Source: CAZEDU01 sp964511185 (lineage in GTDB: Bacteria; Myxococcota; Myxococcia; Myxococcales; Myxococcaceae). Taken from it: a stretch of DNA of 61,874 bases. Under the pieces are notes generated by a model. The model had not been told where the DNA came from and searched no databases. It saw nothing but the letters and a program-made list of their open reading frames with translations. The position numbers were made by a program, and so were the translations under genes. Below are positions 1 through 8,110 of the stretch, one piece after another (the first letter of the stretch is position 1; each line of letters begins with the position of its first letter). The stretch is taken from NCBI GenBank assembly GCA_964511185.1, contig CAZEDU010000011.1, positions 1-61,874 of the forward strand. The letters run 5' to 3'.

Positions 1-1007
<1,007 letters not shown>

Positions 1008-1011
<4 letters not shown>

Positions 1012-1925
1012 GCGGCAAGAAGACCGTGGCGCTGACCGTCGACGGCATGCCGGTGCAGGTGCCCGAAGGCGCGACGCTGCTCGACGCCTGCCGCCAGCTC
1101 GCCATCGAGACGCCGACCTTGTGCTGGGCCGAGAACCTCACGCCGGTCAACGTGTGCCGGGTGTGCGTCGTCGAGCTCGAGGGCGCCCGCACGCTGGTGC
1201 CGTCGTGCTCGCGCAAGGCCGAGGACGGCATGGTGGTGAAGACGCAGAGCGAGCGCGTGCGCACCTCGCGCAAGGTGGTGCTCGAGCTGCTCGCCTCGTC
1301 GGTCGACGTCTCCACCGCGCCCGCGCTGCAGTCGTACTTGAAAGACTACGGCGCCAAGCCCGAGCGGTTCGGCGCGCGCGCCGAGCCGACACAAGACGAC
1401 GCGCGCGACCACGCACACCCCGGACATCACCACTCGGTCGATGGGATGACCGCGTCGACCGTCGAGCAGCCGCTCAAGGACGACAACGACCTCTACGTCC
1501 GCGACTACTCGAAGTGCATCCTCTGCTACAAATGCGTCGCCGCGTGCGGCACCGACGCGCAGAACACCTTCGCCATCGCAGTCGCTGGGCGCGGGTTTGA
1601 CGCGCGCATCTCCACCGAGCTCAACGTACCGCTCACCGAGTCGGCCTGCGTGTACTGCGGGAACTGCATCGGCGTGTGCCCCACCGGCGCCTTGATGTTC
1701 AAGTCCGAGCACACGCTGCGCGCCGCCGGGGAGTGGGACGAGACCCGACAACAACAGGTGGACACCGTCTGCTCGTACTGCGGCGTGGGCTGCGCGCTCA
1801 CTTTGCATACGCAAGATGATCAGATCGTGAAGGTGACTTCACCGAGCGACTCGAGCGTCACCCACGGGCACCTGTGCATCAAAGGTCGCTTCGGGTTTCA
1901 GCACGTTCGGCCCAAGTCCTCCTGA
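1008..1925 (+). CDS. Multi-cluster iron-sulfur protein, formate dehydrogenase alpha/NuoG N-terminal type, no catalytic domain
   Basis: This 305-residue protein is a chain of electron-carrying domains. A plant-type 2Fe-2S domain uses Cys39, 50, 53 and 67. Two ferredoxin 4Fe-4S sites use Cys170/173/176/180 and Cys214/217/220/224. A last cluster motif, CSYCGVGC at 255-262 plus Cys290, is the one that opens the Mo/W-bis-MGD domain of formate dehydrogenases. The protein stops 15 residues after that last Cys, and the molybdopterin domain is absent here and downstream. The region around residues 95-125, which carries a His-Cys cluster in NuoG, has no Cys. A His-rich stretch lies at 135-142. The start is an ATG overlapping the upstream stop. 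A coupled electron-wire subunit is the best reading; a truncated formate dehydrogenase alpha gene is the alternative. Confidence 0.8.
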
Positions 1926-1942
1926 AGCCCGTACAACGGGCT
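1926..1942 (+). terminator. Small hairpin after the Fe-S gene
   Basis: A 6-bp inverted repeat (AGCCCG, 5-nt loop, CGGGCT) begins directly after the stop codon at 1923-1925. It has no following T-run, so it is at best a weak or Rho-assisted terminator. The rest of the stretch up to carF shows no clear promoter. Confidence 0.3.
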
Positions 1943-2061
1943 GACAGGGCCGTGACAAAAACCGGTCATCCTCGAGGCGAAAAAGGGCCGGGGCGGTGGC
2001 ATCCCCGCGTCCGTTTTCAGGTAGTGTCCCTGCGCTTTCCTCCCAGCCCCGTTCTTCAGCC

Positions 2062-2862
2062 ATGCGCGACGTCACCAGAAAGATTCGTCAACAGGATGTG
2101 AAGGCGCTGACGAACCTCTATTCGCCGACCTTTCGCAAGGTCGAGCTCGCCAGCATCGTCCTGTTCTTCTGCGGATTGGCGGTCGCGACGGTTCGCCTCG
2201 GGATGCACGCCTCGGACAGCCCGTGGCTGCTGCTCGCCGCGGTGCTCACAGGCTACATCGCGGCGGACTTCGTCGGCGGCTGGGTGCACTGGCTGGCGGA
2301 CACCTGGGGATCGACGCGCACCCCGCTCGTGGGCAAGGCGCTGATCCGTCCGTTCCGCGAGCACCACATTGATGAGAAGGCGATCACCCGGCACGACTTC
2401 ATCGAGACCAACGGGGCCAACTGCATGGTCGCGCTGCCGGTCATGCTCCTCTCGATCGCGACGCCGCTCTCGGCGGGCGGCTGGTACGAGGGCCGGCTCT
2501 TCCTTTCAGCCTTCTTGGCCTCGCTCGTCCTGTCGGTGATGGCGACCAACCAATTCCACAAGTGGGCGCACGCCGACCGCGTGCCGCTCCTCATCGGCTG
2601 GTTGCAGAAGCTGCATCTGATTCTTCCGCCGGCGCACCACGCCATTCACCACACCGCGCCGTTCTCGAAGTACTACTGCATCACCACCGGCTGGCTGAAC
2701 TGGCCGCTCGACAAGCTGGGCTTCTATCGCCTCTGCGAGCGCGCGATGACCGCGTGGCTGGGCTGGCTGCCGCGGCAGGACGACCTCGGCGAAGCGGCCG
2801 CGCTGGCGATGGCGGAAGAGCCCATCGGCACGTCGAGCCTGACGGCCGCCGAGAAGCACTGA
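2062..2862 (+). CDS. carF: Plasmanylethanolamine desaturase, CarF/TMEM189 (Kua) family
   Basis: The 266-residue membrane protein carries the His-rich signature of the CarF/PEDS1 family: ADFVGGWVHWLADTWGS, then FREHHIDEKAITRHDF, then HKWAH, then HHAIHHTAPFSKYY. These histidines bind the di-iron centre that introduces the vinyl-ether double bond, turning plasmanyl- into plasmenyl-ethanolamine (plasmalogen). In Myxococcus xanthus CarF is needed for singlet-oxygen and light signalling to carotenoid genes. Hydrophobic segments near residues 30-50 and 60-80, and around residues 125-175, fit membrane insertion. The ATG at 2062 was chosen because the upstream in-frame extension is low-complexity and the family normally begins just before the first membrane segment. 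No carotenoid gene lies nearby, so the context does not add to the call, but the motif match is strong. Confidence 0.93.
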   Translation: MRDVTRKIRQQDVKALTNLYSPTFRKVELASIVLFFCGLAVATVRLGMHASDSPWLLLAAVLTGYIAADFVGGWVHWLADTWGSTRTPLVGKALIRPFREHHIDEKAITRHDFIETNGANCMVALPVMLLSIATPLSAGGWYEGRLFLSAFLASLVLSVMATNQFHKWAHADRVPLLIGWLQKLHLILPPAHHAIHHTAPFSKYYCITTGWLNWPLDKLGFYRLCERAMTAWLGWLPRQDDLGEAAALAMAEEPIGTSSLTAAEKH

Positions 2863-2871
2863 GCTTCGGGG

Positions 2872-3684
2872 CTAGTCGAAGCGAATGTCCACCTGCTCCG
2901 CCTGGTCGATGGCGCGGCCCAAGAAGCGCGCGCCGACCTCGCTGAACCGGTGGGGCACATCGGTGACGTAGTACGCGTGCTCCACCGCGCTGTCCGCGGG
3001 GGCGAACGCGTCGAGCTCGGTCAGCGTCTCGACGACCGCGTCGGCGGTGGCGTGGGCGGAGTCGACCAGCGCCACGCCCGGACCCACCGCGCCCGCGATG
3101 ACCTCGCTGAGCAGCGGGTAGTGCGTGCACCCCAACACCAGCGCGTCGACTTGGCCCGCGAACGGGGTGAGGTACTCGCGCGCGACCAGCGCCGGCACCT
3201 CGCCCTTCACCCACCCTTCCTCCGCGAGCGGGACGAACAGCGGGCACGCGCGGGCGATGACCTGCACACCGGGCCGTGCCGCCTCGAGCGCGCGTTGATA
3301 GCTGCCCGAGGCGATGGTGCCCGGCGTGCCGATGACGCCGATGCGGCCGGTCCGGCTCTCCTTCGCCGCGGCGCGCGCGCCGGGCTCGATGACGCCGATG
3401 ACCGGAATGCCGAGCTTCTCGCGCAGTGCGGGCAAGGCGAACGCCGAGGCGGTGTTGCAGGCGATGACGAGCAGCTTGATGTCGTGCTCGGCGAGGAACT
3501 TGGCGTTCTGCACCGCGTAGCGCGTCACCACCTCGGCCGACTTGGTGCCGTACGGGACGCGCGCGGTGTCGCCCAGGTACCGCGTGCGCTCGTGCGGCAA
3601 GCGCTCCATCAGCGCCTTGAGCACGGTGAGCCCGCCCACGCCCGAGTCGAAGACGCCAATCGGCCTGCGGTCAGAAGAACGCAT
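2872..3684 (-). CDS. murI: Glutamate racemase
   Basis: This 270-residue enzyme interconverts L- and D-glutamate and so supplies D-Glu for peptidoglycan in the cytoplasm. It begins with the family signature PIGVFDSGVGGLTVL. The two catalytic cysteines are visible as VIACNTAS (Cys76) and LGCTHYP (Cys186), and the length is normal. It converges with carF, with 9 bases between the stops. The ATG at 3684 puts the signature at the usual distance from the N-terminus. There is no Shine-Dalgarno in front of it: a hairpin (3686-3719) ends one base before the ATG, so translation may be leaderless or structure-controlled. Confidence 0.96.
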   Translation of the reverse strand: MRSSDRRPIGVFDSGVGGLTVLKALMERLPHERTRYLGDTARVPYGTKSAEVVTRYAVQNAKFLAEHDIKLLVIACNTASAFALPALREKLGIPVIGVIEPGARAAAKESRTGRIGVIGTPGTIASGSYQRALEAARPGVQVIARACPLFVPLAEEGWVKGEVPALVAREYLTPFAGQVDALVLGCTHYPLLSEVIAGAVGPGVALVDSAHATADAVVETLTELDAFAPADSAVEHAYYVTDVPHRFSEVGARFLGRAIDQAEQVDIRFD

Positions 3685-3685
3685 G

Positions 3686-3719
3686 AAGCGGTTGGTATCA
3701 CGAAGGATGCCAACCGCTT
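3686..3719 (-). promoter_or_regulatory. Hairpin abutting the murI start codon
   Basis: On the minus strand AAGCGGTTGG pairs with CCAACCGCTT. One C-A mismatch and three more pairs extend the stem, and the loop is 6 nt. The stem ends one base before the murI ATG and fills most of the 61-base gap after the lipoprotein gene. It could end the upstream transcript, although there is no T-run, or it could control murI translation. The structure is clear; the function is inferred. Confidence 0.5.
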
Positions 3720-3745
3720 CACTCGCCGCCGGGTTTGCGGGCCGC

Positions 3746-4732
3746 TCAGCGAACCAGCTCCACCGTGAGGGGCTGCGAGGCGAAGATGCCCGCCTTCACG
3801 TGGGTCGTCGGCTGGAACTTGGTCTCGTACACCGCCCCACCCGCGCCCACCGCCCGGATGCGAACCTGGTACTTGCCGGGGGTCAGGTAGCTGTAGGTGA
3901 CCGACGACGCGTTGCAGGGCTGAAGGTCGCCGCCCGGGCCGTAGACCGCGTAGCCGTACGAGTCGATGAAGTTGATGCTGACGCTCTGCACGCCCAGCTG
4001 CGCGCACGACTTCACCACGCCGTTGTCCTTGAGCTGCCAGGCCACGGTGACGCCGCCGACCGCCCAGTGCAGCGAGAAGGTGGCCGAGGTGGCGGCCCGC
4101 GGGTAGGTGTCGAACGCGCCTGCGCCGTAGAGCAACGGGTAGTCCGAATCGGTGACCGCCCACAGCTCGATGGTGTGCGGCCCATCCCACAAGAGCGGGC
4201 TGCGCACCCCCGCCAGGCCAGCCTCACACGCGAAGGTCTGGAAGTCGCCCTGGTCGATGGAGACGAGCACGTAGCGCGCGCCGATGTCCGCGCACCTCAA
4301 GGGCTTGCCGTTGTGGGTCGGCAACGCCCAGCTCAGGTAGGCATACGTGTCGGGGCCGTAGATGGGAGCGAGGTCGATGGCGAGGTCGGTGTCCCCGTCG
4401 ACGTAGATGGTCGTGGTCGCCTCGAAGGTGGTCAGGCCGTTGTAGCTCTTGCCCTCGACGGTGACGACGTAGTCACCCGGAGCGAAGTCGCGCAGGATGA
4501 CGCCCGACACGCCGTTCATCTGGCACGGGTAGAAGCCGCCGTTGGCGAGCACCTCACCGGGGATCGAGACGCGGACGTTGCGAATGTCCCCCATCTCGTC
4601 GCAGGTCAGCCCCAGGAAGCTCCAGGTCAAGTGCAGGTCGCCCGGCTGGGGGTGCGCGCGGCGCGGGTAGTGCCCGCCTCCGCCACAAGCAACCAAGAGC
4701 ATCGCGCCGAAGAATGCCAAAAGGGGTTTCAT
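3746..4732 (-). CDS. Putative surface lipoprotein with repeated beta-rich domains
   Basis: This 328-residue protein starts with a lipoprotein signal peptide: a charged start, a hydrophobic core, and lipobox LVAC at about residues 13-16 followed by glycines. The start ATG at 4732 has a GGGAG about nine bases upstream. The mature part seems to hold three similar units of about 95 residues. Each has a CADIGA or CAQLGV-type segment with a Cys, then V.V.I, then a Gly/Tyr turn, as in small carbohydrate-like or Ig-like beta sandwiches. I do not recognise a named family. It is transcribed divergently from tolQ, but it is not Pal: the OmpA-like peptidoglycan-binding domain is absent. Confidence 0.7.
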   Translation of the reverse strand: MKPLLAFFGAMLLVACGGGGHYPRRAHPQPGDLHLTWSFLGLTCDEMGDIRNVRVSIPGEVLANGGFYPCQMNGVSGVILRDFAPGDYVVTVEGKSYNGLTTFEATTTIYVDGDTDLAIDLAPIYGPDTYAYLSWALPTHNGKPLRCADIGARYVLVSIDQGDFQTFACEAGLAGVRSPLLWDGPHTIELWAVTDSDYPLLYGAGAFDTYPRAATSATFSLHWAVGGVTVAWQLKDNGVVKSCAQLGVQSVSINFIDSYGYAVYGPGGDLQPCNASSVTYSYLTPGKYQVRIRAVGAGGAVYETKFQPTTHVKAGIFASQPLTVELVR

Positions 4733-4840
4733 CGTTCGGTCTCCCGCTGGAGAATCTGTTCTGTCCGACGACGAACTTGGTTTTCCATTCAGCCCAGGGC
4801 TTTGACCCACTGGGTTGGCGGTGTTACGCGAAAGGGCCTG

Positions 4841-5548
4841 ATGACAGCGATGACAGGGCCGATGTGGGCTTCGTTGAATCTGCTCGATGCGCTCCGGGAG
4901 GGCTCGCTCATCGAGCTGGCGGTGCTGCTCCTGCTCATGGGGGCGTCGGTGTTCTCGTGGGGCTTGATCGCGATGAAGGCGCGACAGCTGTCTCGAGCGC
5001 GGGCGCAGTCGGTGAGCTTCCTCGACGTGTTCTGGAAGGCATCGCGGCTCGACGCGATCTACGCCACCGCGCAGCAGCTCGACGGCTCGCCGCTGTCGAA
5101 GGTGTTCCGCGCCGGCTACGACGAGCTGTCGAAGCTCGCGCAGCAGAAAGAGAAGAGCGAGGGGGCGATGAGCGAGCGGCTGGGGGGCATCGAGAACGTC
5201 GAGCGCGCGCTGAACCGCGCCGCGACTTCGGAGATCACCCACCTGGAGGCGAACGTGCCGTTCTTGGGCACCATCGGCTCGGCGGCGCCGTTCGTCGGGC
5301 TGTTCGGCACGGTGGTCGGCATCTTGAGCGCGTTCAACAAGATCTCCGCCGAAGGCAACGCGACGCTCACGACGGTGGCCGCGCCCATCGCCAACGCGTT
5401 GATCGCCACCGCGGCCGGCCTGTTCGCGGCGATCCCCGCGGTGGTCGCCTACAACTCGTTCGTGTCGCGCATCCGCGTGTTCGACACCGAGATGTCGAAC
5501 TTCGCGGCGGACTTCTTGAACATCGTCAAGCGGCACTTCTTCAAGTGA
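4841..5548 (+). CDS. tolQ: TolQ inner-membrane proton-channel subunit
   Basis: The 235-residue protein has the TolQ/ExbB layout: one membrane segment near residues 20-42, a long cytoplasmic loop, and two membrane segments near 145-170 and 185-210. The conserved stretch PFLGTIGSAAPFVGLFGTVVG lies at the second segment. TolQ and TolR form the proton-driven motor that energises TolA for outer-membrane constriction and envelope integrity. Three in-frame ATGs lie close together (4841, 4850, 4862); 4841 was chosen because AAAGGG lies four bases upstream. It is followed after 11 bases by tolR and opens a tolQRAB operon. Confidence 0.94.
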   Translation: MTAMTGPMWASLNLLDALREGSLIELAVLLLLMGASVFSWGLIAMKARQLSRARAQSVSFLDVFWKASRLDAIYATAQQLDGSPLSKVFRAGYDELSKLAQQKEKSEGAMSERLGGIENVERALNRAATSEITHLEANVPFLGTIGSAAPFVGLFGTVVGILSAFNKISAEGNATLTTVAAPIANALIATAAGLFAAIPAVVAYNSFVSRIRVFDTEMSNFAADFLNIVKRHFFK

Positions 5549-5559
5549 GGCGCTAACGC

Positions 5560-6006
5560 ATGGGCATGGGAGGCGGCAAAGGCGCGCCCGGGCGCACCAC
5601 GATGAGCGAGATCAACGTCACGCCGATGGTGGACGTGATGTTGGTGCTGCTCATCATCTTCATGGTGACCGCGCCGCTGATTCAGCAGGGCGTGAAGGTG
5701 AACCTGCCGCAGGCGAAGGCGGCGCCGGTCGAGGCGAAGGAGAAGAAGCTGGTGCTCTCCATCGACGCGAACAAGCGCGTCTTCATCGGCGAGACCGAGG
5801 TGCCGCTCGCCGAGCTCGAGGAGAAGCTGAAGACGAACGCGAAGGCGCAGGCGGACAAGGAGCTCTACCTGCACGCCGACCGTGAGATTCCGTACGGCGT
5901 GGTGGTGGAGGTGATGGCCGCGGCGCAGCGGGCGGGGGTGCCCAACGTGGGAATGATCACCGACCCGGTGGGTTCCGGCCGAAAGAAGAAGGAGCCCAAT
6001 CGTTGA
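5560..6006 (+). CDS. tolR: TolR/ExbD family protein
   Basis: This is a 148-residue protein with a single membrane segment. The signature MSEINVTPMVDVMLVLLIIF lies near residues 15-34, including the membrane Asp used for proton transfer in TolR/ExbD, and a periplasmic domain follows. It works with TolQ as the motor of the Tol system. The first 14 residues are Gly/Lys-rich, as is common in deltaproteobacterial TolR. The last bases overlap the TTG start of the TolA-like gene, which indicates coupled translation. Confidence 0.94.
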   Translation: MGMGGGKGAPGRTTMSEINVTPMVDVMLVLLIIFMVTAPLIQQGVKVNLPQAKAAPVEAKEKKLVLSIDANKRVFIGETEVPLAELEEKLKTNAKAQADKELYLHADREIPYGVVVEVMAAAQRAGVPNVGMITDPVGSGRKKKEPNR

Positions 6007-6785
6007 GCGACGCGCTGCACCCGAATGCGTCTCACAGCCTGTTGGTGGCGCAGCCCACCCGGCTGAAGCCATTCGTGGTGGGCTCGATCATCGGGCACGT
6101 GGGGCTGTTCATCGCCGGGGCGATCTTCAGTGCGTCGTGGGGTGAAGCGCGCATCGACTTGAACCAGAAGCCGATCAACGCGACGTTGGTCCGCCTGGGC
6201 AAGCCGCGCGACGAGAAGCTGCTCCCGCGAAAGGAAGAGCTGCCGCCGCCGCCGCAAGAGGTGAAGGGCGCCGAGGAGGCGCCGCCGAAGCCCGACCCCG
6301 CGCCCGCACCGCAGCAGGTGGCGGTGCCGATTCCAGGCCTCCAGCCCGAGAAGAAGCAGCAGAAGCAGGCCGGCGAGACGAGCGGAGAGCGGCGCAACAA
6401 GCTCTTCAGCGCGTTCAGCAAGACGGGCAAGGCGACCAAGGTCGACGAGCTTGCGGGTCGGGAAGACGGCGACCCGATGGGCGACTCGGCGGTGGCCGAG
6501 GGGGAGCAGTACTTCGGGCTGATCCGGGCGGTGGTGACGCGCTACTACGACGTCTCGAACACCATCCCCGAGGCCGAGCGCATTCGCCTGAAGGCCGCGG
6601 TGACGATTCGCGTCGGCCGCGCGGGCGAGATCATCGACGTGCGGCTCGCGGAGTCCTCGCGCAACGACGTGTTCGACTCGGCGGTGATGGCGGCCGTCAA
6701 GCGCGCGGGGAGCCTCGCGCCGCCTCCCGAGCACCTGCGCGACAAGCTGCGCCGCGACGGCGTGACGCTGGTTTTTCGCCCCTAA
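6003..6785 (+). CDS. tolA: TolA/TonB-type energy transducer
   Basis: The 260-residue protein has a single membrane segment around residues 27-45, a Pro/Lys/Glu-rich periplasm-spanning linker (about 70-125), and a C-terminal TonB-like domain (about 165-258). That domain contains LKAAVTIRVGRAGEIIDVRL and ends GVTLVFRP. It would carry energy from TolQR across the periplasm. The TTG start at 6003 overlaps the tolR stop and has AAGGAG nine bases upstream, which supports it over any later start. TonB-family C-termini are shared by TolA and TonB, so the tolA label rests on position between tolR and tolB. Confidence 0.82.
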   Translation: MSDALHPNASHSLLVAQPTRLKPFVVGSIIGHVGLFIAGAIFSASWGEARIDLNQKPINATLVRLGKPRDEKLLPRKEELPPPPQEVKGAEEAPPKPDPAPAPQQVAVPIPGLQPEKKQQKQAGETSGERRNKLFSAFSKTGKATKVDELAGREDGDPMGDSAVAEGEQYFGLIRAVVTRYYDVSNTIPEAERIRLKAAVTIRVGRAGEIIDVRLAESSRNDVFDSAVMAAVKRAGSLAPPPEHLRDKLRRDGVTLVFRP

Positions 6786-6815
6786 AGCCGCCGTCGGTGG
6801 CTTAAAAGGATGCCC

Positions 6816-8099
6816 ATGCCCAAGCTCAACTCGCTGGTTTCGTTCGTGGTGCTGCTCTGGGCGCCGCTGGTGTTCGCGCAGGCGGCGGTCATCGAGATCT
6901 CCGGCGCCAACTTCCGTCCGATGCCGCTCGCGGCCCCCGCCCCGCGGGTCGAAGGCGCCCCCAAGCAGCGCGCGACGGAGTTCGACGAGGCCTGGCAGTA
7001 CGACCTGAAGGCATGCGGGCTGTTTCAGCTGCTCGACCGCAAGAGCTTCTTGTCCGACGCGAAGGAGGGCTTCACCGCCAGCAGCATCAACTTCTCCAAC
7101 TGGACCAACGTCGGGGCCGATGCGCTGGTGAAGGTGCAGCTGTCGATGGACGGCGACAAGCTCAAGGGCGACTTGAAGCTCTTCACCGTGGGCACCGGGA
7201 AGGAAGACTTCAAGACCGACGCGTCGGTGAACGCGGCCGAGCCGCGAAAGCTGGCGCACGTGCTGGCCAACGCGCTCTACAAGTACTTCACCCGCGAGAC
7301 GGGGCCGTTCGAGAGCCGCATCGCGTTCGCGCGCAAGTCGGGCGCGGGCAAGGACATCTTCGTCGCCGACTGGGACGGCAAGAACGCCCAGGTGGTGGCC
7401 AGCGGCGGCATCAACGTGCTGCCCACCGTCGGCCCGGATGGGCTGATCGCGTTCACCACCTTCCGGCGAGGCAAGCCCGAGGTCTTCTCGTGGCGGGCTG
7501 GGGAGCAGGCGACGCCGCTGGTCTCGGCGGGCCGCATGGCGACGGGCGTGGCGTTCTCGCCGAATGGCAAGCGCATCGCGTACTCGCTGGCCGACGGAGA
7601 GAGCGCGCAGCTCTGGGTGGCGAACGCCGACGGCTCGGGCGCCAAGCAGCTCACCAACACGCCCTTCTTCATCAACTCGAGCCCGACCTGGTCGCCGGAC
7701 AACCGGCGCATCGCGTTCGTGTCGAACCGCGGCGGCTCTCCGCAGATCTACGTGATGGACGCCGACGGCGGCGAGGCGACGCGGCTCACCTTCCAAGGCA
7801 ACTACAACCAGACGCCTGACTGGTCGCCCCGCGGTGACTTGATCGCCTTCACCGCGCGCGACGAGCGCAACGCGTTCGATCTGTTCACGGTCGACGTGAA
7901 CACCAAGAAGATCACCCGCCTGACCCAAGATCAGGGAAACAACGAGGAGCCGTCGTTCTCGCCGAACGGCCGGCTGATTCTCTTCACCTCGACGCGCAAC
8001 GGCCCGTCTCAGCTCTTCGTGATGACCTTCGACGGGAACAACCAGACGCAGCTCCCCGTCGAGAAGGGCTCGTACTCCACGCCGGATTGGGGCAACTAA
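6816..8099 (+). CDS. tolB: TolB periplasmic beta-propeller protein
   Basis: The 427-residue protein has a signal peptide ending near LVFAQA, an N-terminal TolB domain (to about residue 155), and a C-terminal propeller. The propeller repeats GVAFSPNGKRIAYS, SPTWSPDNRRIAFVS, TPDWSPRGDLIAFT and EPSFSPNGRLILF. TolB normally links the Tol motor to the outer-membrane lipoprotein Pal. Two ATGs are possible, 6810 and 6816; AAAAGG sits directly on the first, so 6816 has the better spacing. Pal and CpoB, the usual next genes, are missing here; the following gene encodes an aminotransferase-phosphatase fusion. Confidence 0.94.
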   Translation: MPKLNSLVSFVVLLWAPLVFAQAAVIEISGANFRPMPLAAPAPRVEGAPKQRATEFDEAWQYDLKACGLFQLLDRKSFLSDAKEGFTASSINFSNWTNVGADALVKVQLSMDGDKLKGDLKLFTVGTGKEDFKTDASVNAAEPRKLAHVLANALYKYFTRETGPFESRIAFARKSGAGKDIFVADWDGKNAQVVASGGINVLPTVGPDGLIAFTTFRRGKPEVFSWRAGEQATPLVSAGRMATGVAFSPNGKRIAYSLADGESAQLWVANADGSGAKQLTNTPFFINSSPTWSPDNRRIAFVSNRGGSPQIYVMDADGGEATRLTFQGNYNQTPDWSPRGDLIAFTARDERNAFDLFTVDVNTKKITRLTQDQGNNEEPSFSPNGRLILFTSTRNGPSQLFVMTFDGNNQTQLPVEKGSYSTPDWGN

Positions 8100-8110
8100 A
8101 AGGGGGCACC

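Noticed and set aside
3746..4732. The lipoprotein next to tolQ as Pal
   Set aside because: There is no OmpA-like peptidoglycan-binding motif. The protein consists of repeated beta-rich units instead.
3542..5548. A 668-residue plus-strand frame ending in TolQ
   Set aside because: The first 430 residues are the reverse complement of murI and the lipoprotein gene. Only the part from 4841 is TolQ.
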